Assembly: GCF_000149955.1 (NCBI RefSeq)
Contig: NC_030988.1
Location: forward strand, 1,512,109-1,576,108
Source of the DNA: Fusarium oxysporum f. sp. lycopersici 4287
Taxonomy: Eukaryota > Ascomycota > Sordariomycetes > Hypocreales > Nectriaceae
DNA: 64,000 nt
Reading direction: 5' to 3'
Both the position numbers and the translations under genes were made by a program. Positions 10,885 through 21,911 of this stretch are shown piece after piece. The number at the start of each line of letters is the position of its first letter. The stretch's first letter is position 1. A model generated the notes under the pieces. The model saw nothing but the letters and a program-made list of their open reading frames with translations, did not search any database and had not been told where the DNA came from.

Positions 10885-10988
10885 GAGAAATGCAGTTGTG
10901 GAGTTGTGCCAAATTGGGGGCCGACATAATCCGAACGTCTACGCGTGCAGAAGTGGAGAGGCGCCTAGGCGTGTCCCTATGGGCCCCC
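10885..10988 (-). repeat. Right terminal inverted repeat of the MULE
   Basis: Reverse complement of 8097-8200; ends ...CCCTATGGGCCCCC at 10988. Sequence beyond (GCGTCTCGG) does not repeat the left flank. Confidence 0.8.
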
Positions 10989-11683
10989 GCGTCTCGGTCG
11001 TGGTAGGCCCATGCTATGTCCAATTCCTATGGCTAGCATGGGGAGAGCCATGCGTATCATTTGCCTCGGAGATGAGACCGAAGTCCAAGCGCGTTAATGT
11101 TTGAGCGCGGGACCAGAGCAAACGGTACCAGAGGTGTGTGCGCTGTTTGTAGAAGCACTGTGTTTGAATGTGGCTGAGCTTAACTGTGCAAACAGACGCC
11201 TGTTGACTAATTTAGGCGGGACACATTGCGCGATGCGTGTCGCGTATCGCGTTCTCCTCTACACAAGGTGACAACCGACCCATTACTTAGTCATCCAATA
11301 ACACTAATATATCTGGCATACAAGTTGAGAAATCCTCAAAATAATTCAGCCTAGCGATCTAGCATAGCATTGCCAGTACGTATTGTTTATGGTTACTCCT
11401 ATGGAATGTGTAAATTCGTACTTATTACTTTTCGTCCCCTGCTTGAGAACCCTGTGTCCAAAAGACAGGACGCGGAGTCGTGTGGGGCAATGGGAGCAAC
11501 ATGACGTAGCCCAAGAAGTCGGCTTTTGCCCATGATCCATTGAGAGGGTACAACACCTGCATTTGATGATCGGGGTAACGAGGTACCCCATAGTCCATCA
11601 GACAAGCGGTTGATTTTTCAGCCCTCACAGGAACGGCTGGACACTTAGGACGGAACAGAGTGATATTTTCTTAAAACTATTAA
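10989..11683. other. Intergenic, no gene seen
   Basis: Only short overlapping frames without recognisable products. Base composition is ordinary up to about 11640 and then turns sharply AT-rich at the border of the next element. Confidence 0.4.
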
Positions 11684-12125
11684 TAACGTGTTTGATAAGT
11701 GAGTGGGTCAGACAAGTAAGTGAGTCACTGCACTGTATAGTATTAAAAAACCTACCCTATAGTATCTTTTTATTCTAAATAAAATAGATAAAAGTTTAAA
11801 AAAAATATTTTTAAGAATAGTATAATTAACCTTATTATAAAATATTTTTTTAAGATTTTTAGCTATTTTATTTTATATAGTAAAGCTTAATTATACAGTA
11901 TAAAATACAGTATAAATAGGTTTTAAGGTTTATAGCTGTATAGAATTTTTCTAAAAATCTTAAAAAGTTTATATAATATATTTTAAGACTTATATATACG
12001 CTACTAGAATTACAGCCAATTTAGGCTTAGTTTGAATTTTTAAAGAATTTTTTAAACCCGGGTTTAAGGTGGAAATAAGATTGACTCACTCACTTGGATG
12101 ACCCACTCACTTATCAAACACGTTA
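11684..12125. mobile_element. TA-flanked AT-rich element with 42-bp TIRs (Tc1/mariner-type MITE)
   Basis: The left end begins TA-ACGTGTTTGATAAGTGAG and the right end is its reverse complement, finishing CTTATCAAACACGT-TA at 12125. The arms match for about 42 bp (GAGTGGGTC and GTGAGTCA blocks shared) with few differences. The TA on both outer edges fits the TA duplication of Tc1/mariner (pogo/Fot-like) elements. The interior of about 350 bp is extremely AT-rich and encodes nothing, consistent with a MITE or a transposase gene destroyed by C-to-T mutation. Confidence 0.7.
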
Positions 12126-12692
12126 AGTTATTTAAATTAGTTAATAAATCTTAAAACAGATTAAACTTTTCTTATAAATACAAAAGTAATAAAGGTATAG
12201 TTATAGCTTAAGTATATTATAACGATTGCACAAGCCGTTAAACCACAGGACAAAAGATCGGGCCATAATCGCTACGCAAGCAATCATAGGTGTGCTACAG
12301 CTGCCTTATAGAAGCCTTATAGCGCTGTTACGGGCACGAATCATAACAAAAAGGGGGAGAAAGGTAAATTAAGAAAAGAAGGTTTTAGTATTTAAGGAAA
12401 AACTATACATATTAGTAGACTAAGGCTAGCTTAATAGGTTAATAATAAATCAGATTAGGTTATAAGATAATATAATAGGAGAAATATAAGTTAATTATAA
12501 ATATAAATATATAAATATTTTATTACTTACATTTCTAAGATTAAGTTTTTATTTATTTTTTATATTATATTTAAAGCTATATTTATAGAATATAAGTAAT
12601 TATTAAGTAGTTCTTAAGTTATTTAAGGATAAATTTAATAATTAGGAGGAGACCTTTTTAACATATAGGCTAGGCAGGGAGGGTTAACCTAT
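12126..12692. repeat. AT-rich, gene-free tract, probably RIP-degraded repeat
   Basis: Long runs of A and T, many TA dinucleotides and few G or C except an island at 12230-12360. No frame of note. It runs into the assembly gap. Such composition in Fusarium usually marks mutated transposons. No terminal repeats were found here. Confidence 0.5.
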
Positions 12693-13692
12693 NNNNNNNN
12701 NNNNNNNNNNNNNNNNNNNNNNNNNNNNNNNNNNNNNNNNNNNNNNNNNNNNNNNNNNNNNNNNNNNNNNNNNNNNNNNNNNNNNNNNNNNNNNNNNNNN
12801 NNNNNNNNNNNNNNNNNNNNNNNNNNNNNNNNNNNNNNNNNNNNNNNNNNNNNNNNNNNNNNNNNNNNNNNNNNNNNNNNNNNNNNNNNNNNNNNNNNNN
12901 NNNNNNNNNNNNNNNNNNNNNNNNNNNNNNNNNNNNNNNNNNNNNNNNNNNNNNNNNNNNNNNNNNNNNNNNNNNNNNNNNNNNNNNNNNNNNNNNNNNN
13001 NNNNNNNNNNNNNNNNNNNNNNNNNNNNNNNNNNNNNNNNNNNNNNNNNNNNNNNNNNNNNNNNNNNNNNNNNNNNNNNNNNNNNNNNNNNNNNNNNNNN
13101 NNNNNNNNNNNNNNNNNNNNNNNNNNNNNNNNNNNNNNNNNNNNNNNNNNNNNNNNNNNNNNNNNNNNNNNNNNNNNNNNNNNNNNNNNNNNNNNNNNNN
13201 NNNNNNNNNNNNNNNNNNNNNNNNNNNNNNNNNNNNNNNNNNNNNNNNNNNNNNNNNNNNNNNNNNNNNNNNNNNNNNNNNNNNNNNNNNNNNNNNNNNN
13301 NNNNNNNNNNNNNNNNNNNNNNNNNNNNNNNNNNNNNNNNNNNNNNNNNNNNNNNNNNNNNNNNNNNNNNNNNNNNNNNNNNNNNNNNNNNNNNNNNNNN
13401 NNNNNNNNNNNNNNNNNNNNNNNNNNNNNNNNNNNNNNNNNNNNNNNNNNNNNNNNNNNNNNNNNNNNNNNNNNNNNNNNNNNNNNNNNNNNNNNNNNNN
13501 NNNNNNNNNNNNNNNNNNNNNNNNNNNNNNNNNNNNNNNNNNNNNNNNNNNNNNNNNNNNNNNNNNNNNNNNNNNNNNNNNNNNNNNNNNNNNNNNNNNN
13601 NNNNNNNNNNNNNNNNNNNNNNNNNNNNNNNNNNNNNNNNNNNNNNNNNNNNNNNNNNNNNNNNNNNNNNNNNNNNNNNNNNNNNNNNNNNN
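12693..13692. other. Assembly gap (1000 N)
   Basis: Exactly 1000 N, likely a fixed-size placeholder, so true distance is unknown. It begins at the edge of AT-rich repeat DNA. Confidence 0.95.
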
Positions 13693-14670
13693 TGGCGACC
13701 GGCTACCTGGAAAAGCGGGATGTCCAGAGACGGTGTTCAATTGCCTCGTGGCTATACTGTGATTACCGGCGTGCTTGAGGTACAAGGCCGTAAGCTGTTT
13801 GTGTACTCAGTAATGGATGGTCACTCGTCATCGTTGTCAGAACAGGTGACCAAGGACCAATGGAGGAGGTAGTTCTATGGGGCGGTTGTTCGCTGTGATA
13901 GGCAAGAAGCATTTGGCTATTTTTGGGCGTCAAAAGATGAATGGAGCTAGGCAAGAACCAGAGATGTAGTGTATGAAGGGTTGGCAGCGCGACCATCCGA
14001 CGCGAGACGCCCATGATGGTGGTGTGAAGTTGGAGAAGGATATGCATGCAATGTCAGCTTGAGAAGTGGCAATAAGCCACGTGATTGAATGTCGTAGACG
14101 AATCTGCATTGAAACCCCTCCCCGCCATCGCCATCGCCATGGGACGCGAGGTACGGGATAAGCACGTACATCCAATGACATTTGAGCTTTTTTGCTTTTT
14201 CCACCTTGGAATCCAAGTTTATCTGGCTCATTAGAGCGTCGGATGCACTCAGGTTTCGATGGAACTTTTGCTAGACATACTGTGCCACCATTACAAAATC
14301 ACCTAGGCCATTCTGGAAACGGCGTGCATCGTTTGTTTCCCAATAGATTTGATTAGAAAGTGGCTTCTAGTACTGCACAACATGGTTCAATGTGTTTCAG
14401 CAGAGTTGAACTGGGATGCACCCCCACTCTAGCCAACGACTCAATGCCTAAATAAGAAAGGATCAGTTCCCCAAACTGTCTCTGTCTCGTATGCCTGAGT
14501 CCTCAGCTTGATCTCCGCAACCACTGAGAAAGCCCAATTTTGCATGTTTTTAGGTCCAACGCAGAGTCCCATCAAGAGACCGCAAGAAACTGTAACGTCC
14601 CTCGACTGGTGATCCCTTCCCGAAGATTGAAGTTGACAAGTAGAGAAAAGCCACCATTGTGAGCTACCAG
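13693..14670. other. Intergenic, no supported gene; upstream region of the amidase gene
   Basis: Several overlapping minus-strand frames of 80-113 codons exist (13763-14231, 14441-14782) but none has a recognisable product or coherent splice structure. I regard them as chance frames. Confidence 0.35.
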
Positions 14671-16097
14671 ATGCCGCATATTTTTTGGGTCCTGGCCGTC
14701 TTCCTGGCTGTAGCAGGCCCTGTAATTTGGCTGTGGTCATACAATGAAGCAATCCCTTCTCTAAGCGGTCGTGTCGAGCCATGGAGACTCACGGCTTCTG
14801 TAGCTCTTGGGAAGATCCAGGCTGATAAGATGTCAGTTCAAGAGTATGCTGAGTCTTTACTGGAGAGGATCAAGGCTCGCGACGAAGTCGTCAAAGCTTG
14901 GGCGTATCTGGACGAAAAGAGGGTCATACAGGAAGCAAGACTCCTAGATGAGACCCCCAAGAAGAATAGAGGGCCTCTTCATGGACTTCCAATCGCTGTG
15001 AAGGATGTCATTTACACGAAAGGTAAGTTGACCAGGTTATATCCGACACTAAGATGGGAGCTTATTATTGTATAGACACGCCTACTCAGTTTAACTCGCC
15101 ACTTTATGATGGACATTTCCCCAAGACAGATGCTGCTTCTGTACGAATCCTTCGTCATGCTGGTGCCCTCATCTTCGGTATGTTCTATATACGCCTTGCA
15201 CACTTGCAACTAACAGACTAGGCAAAACAACTACCACCGAATTCGCTGCCATCCATGTCGGCCCCAAGACTCGTAACCCCCATGACCTCCTACGAACGCC
15301 GGGTGGATCATCCAGCGGGTCTGGCGCTGCTATCGCTGATTTCCAGATCTCTATGGCCCTTGGCATACAAACAGGCGGGTCCTTGATTCGCCCAGCTTCG
15401 TTCAATGGGATATACGGTTTCAAACCAACGTGGAACCCCGTCTCTCGCGAGGGTCGGAAAATATACGCTCTGATGTACGACACTCTTGGATGGTATGGGC
15501 GGTGTGTTGGCGACCTCGTCCTTCTGGCCGACATCTTCGGGCTCCAGGATGACAAGGATGAAGAGCATGCTTTCCAAGGCATCGAAGGCGCACGTTTCGC
15601 GATTTGCAAGACGAGCATCTGGCCCATTGCTGGTCCTGGAACACAAGACGCTCTCGCCCGCGCTGCAGATCTTCTCAGATCCCATGGTGCAGAAGTACAT
15701 GAGCTTGAGCTTCCTTCGGTATTCGATGATGTGCCAGAGTGGTATCGCATTGGGCTTCACACCGAGGGCCGTACTTCATCCCTACCTGAATACAGAGTTG
15801 GAAAAGACCAAATCGGCCAAGTCTTGATCGAGCATGTCGAGAACTCGGATAATTTCACTCGCAAGACGCAGCTGATGGCTAGCGACAACTTGGCCGCCGC
15901 GAGGCCTTCATACCCCGGTCTTGAATGTACCGGGCTTCGAGGGTGAACATGACATGCCTGTTGGCCTGTCTCTCGTCGCACCGCGATATCGCGACCGTCA
16001 CCTCTTGGAGGTCGGCAAGGCGGTCGGTAAAATCTTTGAAGCCGAAGGCGGTTGGGAGACCAAAACTGAGTTAGAGAAGGAAGTGGCGACGGTATGA
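14671..16097 (+). pseudogene. Amidase-signature hydrolase, disrupted by an internal deletion
   Basis: Exons are 14671-15022, 15076-15177 and 15222 onward, with two GT-AG introns of 53 and 44 bp. ATG at 14671 is followed by a hydrophobic N-terminal anchor (HIFWVLAVFLAVAGPVIWLW). The amidase-signature triad is present: Lys in PIAVKDVIYTKG, cis-Ser in GGSSSGSGAA, nucleophile Ser in QTGGSLIRPASFNG. Enzymes of this family hydrolyse amides such as acetamide. After ASDNLAAAR the sequence jumps to the C-terminal block LHTPVLNVPGFEGEHDMPV in another frame. About 45 family residues are missing at 15903, and the actual frame stops at 15946 (392 residues). The lost part contributes to the fold, so activity is doubtful. 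Confidence 0.75.
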
Positions 16098-17776
16098 AAA
16101 ATGGAAAATAAAAGTGACACAAAATGGTAGGTCACCAAGGGATGTGGTGCGTGCATTCTCGCCAATCTTCTTCAAGTAACGCTCAAGACCTGGGCTACAG
16201 TAACGTGTAGAACAGGCCAGGGAGTCCTCAAGCCGCTGGAGACAACTCATTTCAAACACACATAGAAGAACATTTCTGTTGAAAGACTGGCAAAGCAGCA
16301 AGTATCAAGCTTGAGAGGTCATGGTGAACGGCAGTAGGGTAGTTCCGACAAATGTGGAGCAAGCGTTATGGTGGTGGGGGCTGACAGTCTCGGTACCCCT
16401 GGGCCATAGTTAGCAATGTCTGGGGGCGGAAGACGCTGGCGAGAGTCCAAGTTTGGGAACAAAGCTTTTACGCGACCTTGTGCTTGTAAACCCTTTATTC
16501 TCTACTTCTGCAAGGATCACATTGCTGTAAGGGTGATATGGGGGCGACACCAGGCTGATGAGGGATTGATGTGAAATGATGCGGGCGGGGTCTTGATCTT
16601 GGGGTAAGTGATCCATTGCCTTCCCCCACTTGTGTTCTGAACGCGCTTTACCTTGGATGCATTCCACATCAGACGCGCAGCGCGTAACGGCTCAAATGAC
16701 TGCAGACGTTTCGCGTCGGCACCGGCATCTCCGTCAACAACGGTGCGGCTGATACACTTTGCTACACAGTATGACTCATGATGTAGTCCAAATCGCCAGG
16801 AAAAAGACAATACGGCCGAAATAGTTGACGAGCAAATCATTCTCCGCCACGAATTAAGTTAATTACTCTAAACCAAACGCGACCTCATCCAGTACACATC
16901 AAATCTCCCTAGTTTCGACTTTATGATGCATATGCTCGGGCCTTCATCAAGATACCCTTCTATGTTAGTAGCAATTAGTATGTTTTTACCGTCTCTTGGG
17001 GCATAATGTGCGATAGCTTACCAGGTCGATCTCTGTCTCGGTCTTAATGGTGTAAACGCTGTGTCGCATCTATCGCTGGTTGGTTTCCTTGTTGTTTGGG
17101 GGGGGCTGGATCAATTTTATGAAGGCTTTCTTCTACGATTAAACTTGCGTTTGGTCCCATGACGTTACCGATGGCGTTCTCAAGGGTTTTTGGGTATGGC
17201 ATCAAGTCGACGGGTAGCCTTTTGAGTACATCTTTACTGACGCTGGAAAAAAAAAGGTTTTCAGGCTTGGAGAGACGTGGATGCAGACAAAATACTGGAG
17301 GTTGGAAAACCTAAATCGGGAGCGCTTATGATTCGATTAGAAATTTGCTGAAAATTGCTCAGCATTTGAGATGTCAAGTTCTGGTAATTTTTGAAGAACG
17401 GCTGCGGACATCAGACATTTATGAACTCGCAGAGTTACCCGGGAGCAAGGCACTAATGATACGTGACAAATCATGGGATTGGAGATGCGCCTTTTTTTTT
17501 TTTTACCTTTTTTTTTTTTTTTGAATTTCATAACCATGCATTGTTTTCTCTCTGCCTGCTAAAACACTGTGTTACCTGTTGTGGGGTTAACATAGGCCGA
17601 ACAAAGAACCATAGGAAGATCCAGGTCGCCACGCCCTGCGCAAAGCGACTCAGATTCTCACAGGTAGGTAATCTGCAGTCACTGCATGTCCACGCAATAG
17701 GTGACTATATTATTTACAGATATTTTGTTTTGCTTGTCGCATCATTGCCATATCGTAGCAGCATTACTATACTAAA
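16098..17776. other. Intergenic, no gene seen
   Basis: Only short minus-strand frames (16410-16840, 17337-17537) without recognisable products. Two long T runs at about 17492-17522 separated by ACC are simple sequence. Confidence 0.4.
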
Positions 17777-18170
17777 ACTATGTTAGCATGCTGATGTTAG
17801 CTACTGGGGCTATATTAACATGGACGATGTTAGCTCTTGAGGAATTACACCATCTCAACGCTAGCATAGATCTGCCTTATTGTCTAACCGATTGAAGCAC
17901 CGCATTCTATGTAAACATATGCCCTAATTTAATCTAACATTTCGGATCAAAACGGCATTAAATGTCGCATAGCGTCTGAGCATATCATGTTACCATGGTA
18001 TCCAGTGTTATCATACACCTCATGTTAGCACAGTCACCCATGTTAGCGCAACCAATAATGCTAGTGCAGCCACAAATGTTAACATGGTCTCTAACATTCA
18101 AGTACCCGTCATGTTAGCACGGCTTTGTATGGTACGTTAACATTGCGGACCATATTAGCATACCATACTT
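17777..18170. repeat. Cluster of irregularly spaced ATGTTAGC-like motifs
   Basis: In about 400 bp the core TGTTAGC or its complement GCTAACA, or close variants (TGTTAACA, TATTAGCA, TGCTAGTG), occurs more than a dozen times, for example near 17781, 17795, 17827, 18023, 18040, 18076, 18112, 18132 and 18152. Spacing is irregular, so it is not a simple tandem repeat. A second, thinner group lies at 24380-24725. Confidence 0.55.
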
Positions 18171-18903
18171 CGTCCTCATGCCAGCCATAATACCAATTAC
18201 CCAGCCAGCAACGTACATGCCAGCGCCGTCTATCATAGCAGGATTCCAGTTTCATATAACACAGAACTGCTATGGTCGGCTCTTTGTCCTATTTTCTTAC
18301 CTCTACTGCTACCACACACCACTATTTGCTAGCATCAATTCTATTAACACAATTCAACAGTCTTCCCATGGCTTGGATAGCCGGCTTCAGCAGAGTAGCA
18401 TCGGTCATTCGTATGGATATCAATAACAAGGGTAGGCAGCGACCAGAGTAAAAAAAAACATCTATAGATATTGCAGAGGAAACAAATAAAAATATACACT
18501 AAAACTCACTCCAAGGTGTCTAGTAGCTACCATACCCATTCAGACTCTAAGGCACTCTAGTATCACATGCTAATGTCCTGTTACCTTCCGATATCCATCC
18601 CATATTAATGTTACAATGCCATGCTCTCTTAACGACCTTTGTCGATGCTTTAGTCCAACTTTAAACCATTTTTCTTCAATGTCGTGATTTCCGTTTAGTG
18701 GAATGAAGTCGTAGTGCTCCTCTTCCATGTTTTGGTTGTTCCTCTGGGTTCTTTGTCCATACCCCGGACCTTGCTCAGGACCTCGAATTCACCCAGCGTT
18801 GCTCGAATGATCACTACCGGTTTCCGTGATTGTTTCCGGGAACGATTGGCTGACTATTCGGGTCTCGGCATCTTCATCCTGTTTAGCCTGGGAGGCTACC
18901 AGA
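18171..18903. other. Gap between motif cluster and hAT element
   Basis: No plus-strand gene. The last part (18790-18903) read on the minus strand gives an open, acidic peptide (SQAKQDEDAETRIVSQSFPE) ending at a stop near 18786. It resembles a protein C-terminus and might be the separated tail of the C48 protease gene on the far side of the hAT element. Confidence 0.35.
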
Positions 18904-19245
18904 CAGGGTCCAAATCCATACCACGAAATCCACATATGGATCCATAATGTGGATCCATATCCATTCCATTCCATTCCACGTAGGCTTCAGCTTTTCCACA
19001 TCCACGCCACGGAACCCCTTCCACATGTTCCACATGTGGAAATTGTGGAAAGGAATGGAAATTTAGGTGGGGTTTGAAAATACCTGGATTTCCTTGTGAA
19101 ATAGCGCATACCCTAAGTACTTTCCATAGCCAATAACAACGCAATAGCAACAATTTTCCACTCCGTTTTACCCGTACACAAAGTTCAAACAAGTCTATTC
19201 TAGGAGGGTTTACTATTACTCACGCCCTGACTACTCCAAACCGAA

Positions 19246-21816
19246 ATGGCCACCCTTCATCCTACCAAGTCAACCACACCCGTTCCAGAACGTACAGAAG
19301 AAGACAATCAACGACTCTTTCAGCTCTACAAAGGCTGGACCTTGACGGAGAGAGACGGCCAAGTGCGTCAATGGGTATATCAGTTCGGCTACGATATCCA
19401 GCATGCCGATAAGGGGGAACGCCGATGGGTGTGTTGCCTTTGCATCAAGCAAAAGCGGCCGAGGCCAAAGAGTTACGCCATCAAAGGGTTGCAGAACGCT
19501 GAGGGTCACCTGTACACGGACCACAATGGCATCATGGATCCGACAGGCAAGAGGCAAAAGCCTACAAAGGCATCCGAGAAAGCACATCAGTCCATTGCAA
19601 CAATCCTACAGTTGAACCCGAAGGAGCCGAAGGAACAAGATTTGATCAATACCTTGATCAAACGTTTCGACAAAACTGTATTCCAGCAGAAACTTGTCAA
19701 CTGGATTGTCAACTCTAACCAATCCTTCTCGATCGTCAACGATCAAGATCTTCGAGACATCTTCAACTACCTCAATCCATCTGTCGAGATCACAAAAGCT
19801 AACATTACTGACGTGACCGTGCGTGCCATCGCAGAACGAGAATTTACCAACAACATGGAAAGAGTGAAAGATGCTTTGCGAAAGAGTCCGGGACAGATCC
19901 ATATCCAGTACGATGGCTGGAAGTCTGGTAACCGACACGCCTTATACGGCATCACATGTGTGTTTCGGGATTCAAATAATCGGCCACAGAAGTGTGTCCT
20001 CGGACTGCCTGAGCTTACAGAGCGGCACACAGGCGAGAATATCGCCGGGCAGATTATCGAGATCATTCGGGAGTACGAGATCAGCGATAAACTCGGGTAT
20101 TTCACATTGGATAATGCCGGTAACAATAAAACCTCGATGGGGGAGCTTGGATTAGAGTTTGGCTTCGACTGGGAGAAGCGATGGGTTCGCTGCGTTGGCC
20201 ACGTTGTCAACATAGTAGTGAAACAGATGCTGTATGGCAAGAACCCGGATGCTTTCGAGAAAGAGGTCTTCGAAGGACTTCACACGGCAGCGAAGGAGCA
20301 TGAAGTCTGGAGGAGGCGAGGCTCTGTTGGAAAATGGCATAACTTTGCTGTTGTAGGTGGCTGAGTCCCCGGCTTTATTTGTTATACTCACGAAGACCTA
20401 GGAGGTGAGCAGATCGGACACGTGGACCGATATGCTCAAGAAGGTACAGGCTGTCGAGAGCCAACTCTCTGATGACGCTCAGCTCAAGAAACACCGTCCA
20501 GTTGGAGTTGTGGTCGACAATGCTACCCGGTGGCTTTCTCAATTCTCGATGATTGAACGCGCTCTCCTCTTGAGGCCATTTTATAATTCTTTTGTCCAGA
20601 GAGCGTCAAACGAGTGGGAGAAGGTCAACTTGACGAGAGCTGGCCACATCAAAAAGGGCTCCAAGCTGCCCTTCTTCCTGAAGGAAGAGAATCGCATGAC
20701 ACCTGATGATTGGCATGTGCTCGGGACTCTTTACGACATTTTGCTTGACTTCCAGCTGGTTGTGAGAGGCCTTGAGGGCGATGGACAGGGAAAACACCGG
20801 AGAAAGGTCGAGGAAAACGAGATCGACCCTCCACTGTCTGGTAAGCCTTAGACTTCTCAAAAGCGGCCCGATTCTTATTTTAACAGATGGCTTGTACAGG
20901 AACAAGCTGGGATCTTATTCACGCGTACGAATTTCTTCTCGAAACCCTCGAATCCGCGAAAAGAGCAGTCGCCAATTTTCCGCACGGCCATCACCTCGCT
21001 GTCAACATCAACCTGGGTTGGCTCAAATTGAACGAATACTACGAGCACCTGAATGATAGCCCCCNNNNNNNNNNNNNNNNNNNNNNNNNNNNNNNNNNNN
21101 NNNNNNNNNNNNNNNNNNNNNNNNNNNNNNNNNNNNNNNNNNNNNNNNNNNNNNNNNNNNNNNNNNNNNNNNNNNNNNNNNNNNNNNNNNNNNNNNNNNN
21201 NNNNNNNNNNNNNNNNNNNNNNNNNNNNNNNNNNNNNNNNNNNNNNNNNNNNNNNNNNNNNNNNNNNNNNNNNNNNNNNNNNNNNNNNNNNNNNNNNNNN
21301 NNNNNNNNNNNNNNNNNNNNNNNNNNNNNNNNNNNNNNNNNNNNNNNNNNNNNNNNNNNNNNNNNNNNNNNNNNNNNNNNNNNNNNNNNNNNNNNNNNNN
21401 NNNNNNNNNNNNNNNNNNNNNNNNNNNNNNNNNNNNNNNNNNNNNNNNNNNNNNNNNNNNNNNNNNNNNNNNNNNNNNNNNNNNNNNNNNNNNNNNNNNN
21501 NNNNNNNNNNNNNNNNNNNNNNNNNNNNNNNNNNNNNNNNNNNNNNNNNNNNNNNNNNNNNNNNNNNNNNNNNNNNNNNNNNNNNNNNNNNNNNNNNNNN
21601 NNNNNNNNNNNNNNNNNNNNNNNNNNNNNNNNNNNNNNNNNNNNNNNGCCACCAATGTCAGCCGAGTGTGAGAGGCTATTCTCGACCACTGGCCGCATGG
21701 TTACCAAGAGCCGCAATAGGCTAGATGCCAGTACAATTGGGCTTTGCCAGACACTACGGAGTTGGTTGCGCGCCGGTTTGATCGGGTCGCTAGATAGGAT
21801 TCTAATGGACGAGTGA
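19246..21816 (+). CDS. hAT transposase with N-terminal BED-type finger
   Basis: Exons are 19246-20352, 20402-20840 and 20900-21816, the last containing a 583-N gap; frames join in phase with GT-AG introns of 49 and 59 bp. The N-terminus (about residues 40-95) is BED-like: WVCCLCIKQKRPRPKSY, later HLYTDH. The RNase H-like core begins with IHIQYDGWKSGNRHALYGI, the usual first-Asp motif of hAT enzymes, then LGYFTLDNAGNNKTSM and RCVGHVVNIVVKQML. The C-terminus has the hAT dimerisation signature PPMSAECERLFSTTGRMV. I see no stop or frameshift in the visible parts, so this copy may be young and even active. The enzyme cuts and pastes the element in the nucleus. Confidence 0.85.
21065..21647. other. 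Assembly gap (583 N) inside the hAT transposase gene
   Basis: Runs of N interrupt exon 3. Estimated size gives a frame-compatible join, but missing sequence could hide a lesion. Confidence 0.95.
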
Positions 21817-21911
21817 CAAAAACATCGACGTCACCAAGGCATGGATGCGATCCACTAATTACCATTGTTAGACAAAGTAGGTTTCCATTCCACAAATTCC
21901 ACAATATGGAT

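Larger units (their letters stand above)
8097..10988 (-). mobile_element. Hop-like Mutator (MULE) transposon, decayed
   Basis: Terminal inverted repeats of about 100 bp are evident. Bases 8097-8200 (starting GGGGGCCCATAGGGACACGC) are nearly the reverse complement of 10885-10988. The element is 2892 bp and encloses one minus-strand transposase pseudogene. TIR length, size and encoded domains fit Hop, a Mutator-like element described from F. oxysporum (about 3.3 kb as I recall). I see no 9-bp target duplication at the two edges, so one flank has probably been rearranged. Confidence 0.8.

Noticed and set aside
12670..13785. 371-codon minus frame across the first gap
   Set aside because: Almost all of it is N; frames through 21065-21647 and 40117-40584 on other frames are rejected for the same reason, except the hAT exon, which has matching family sequence on both sides.
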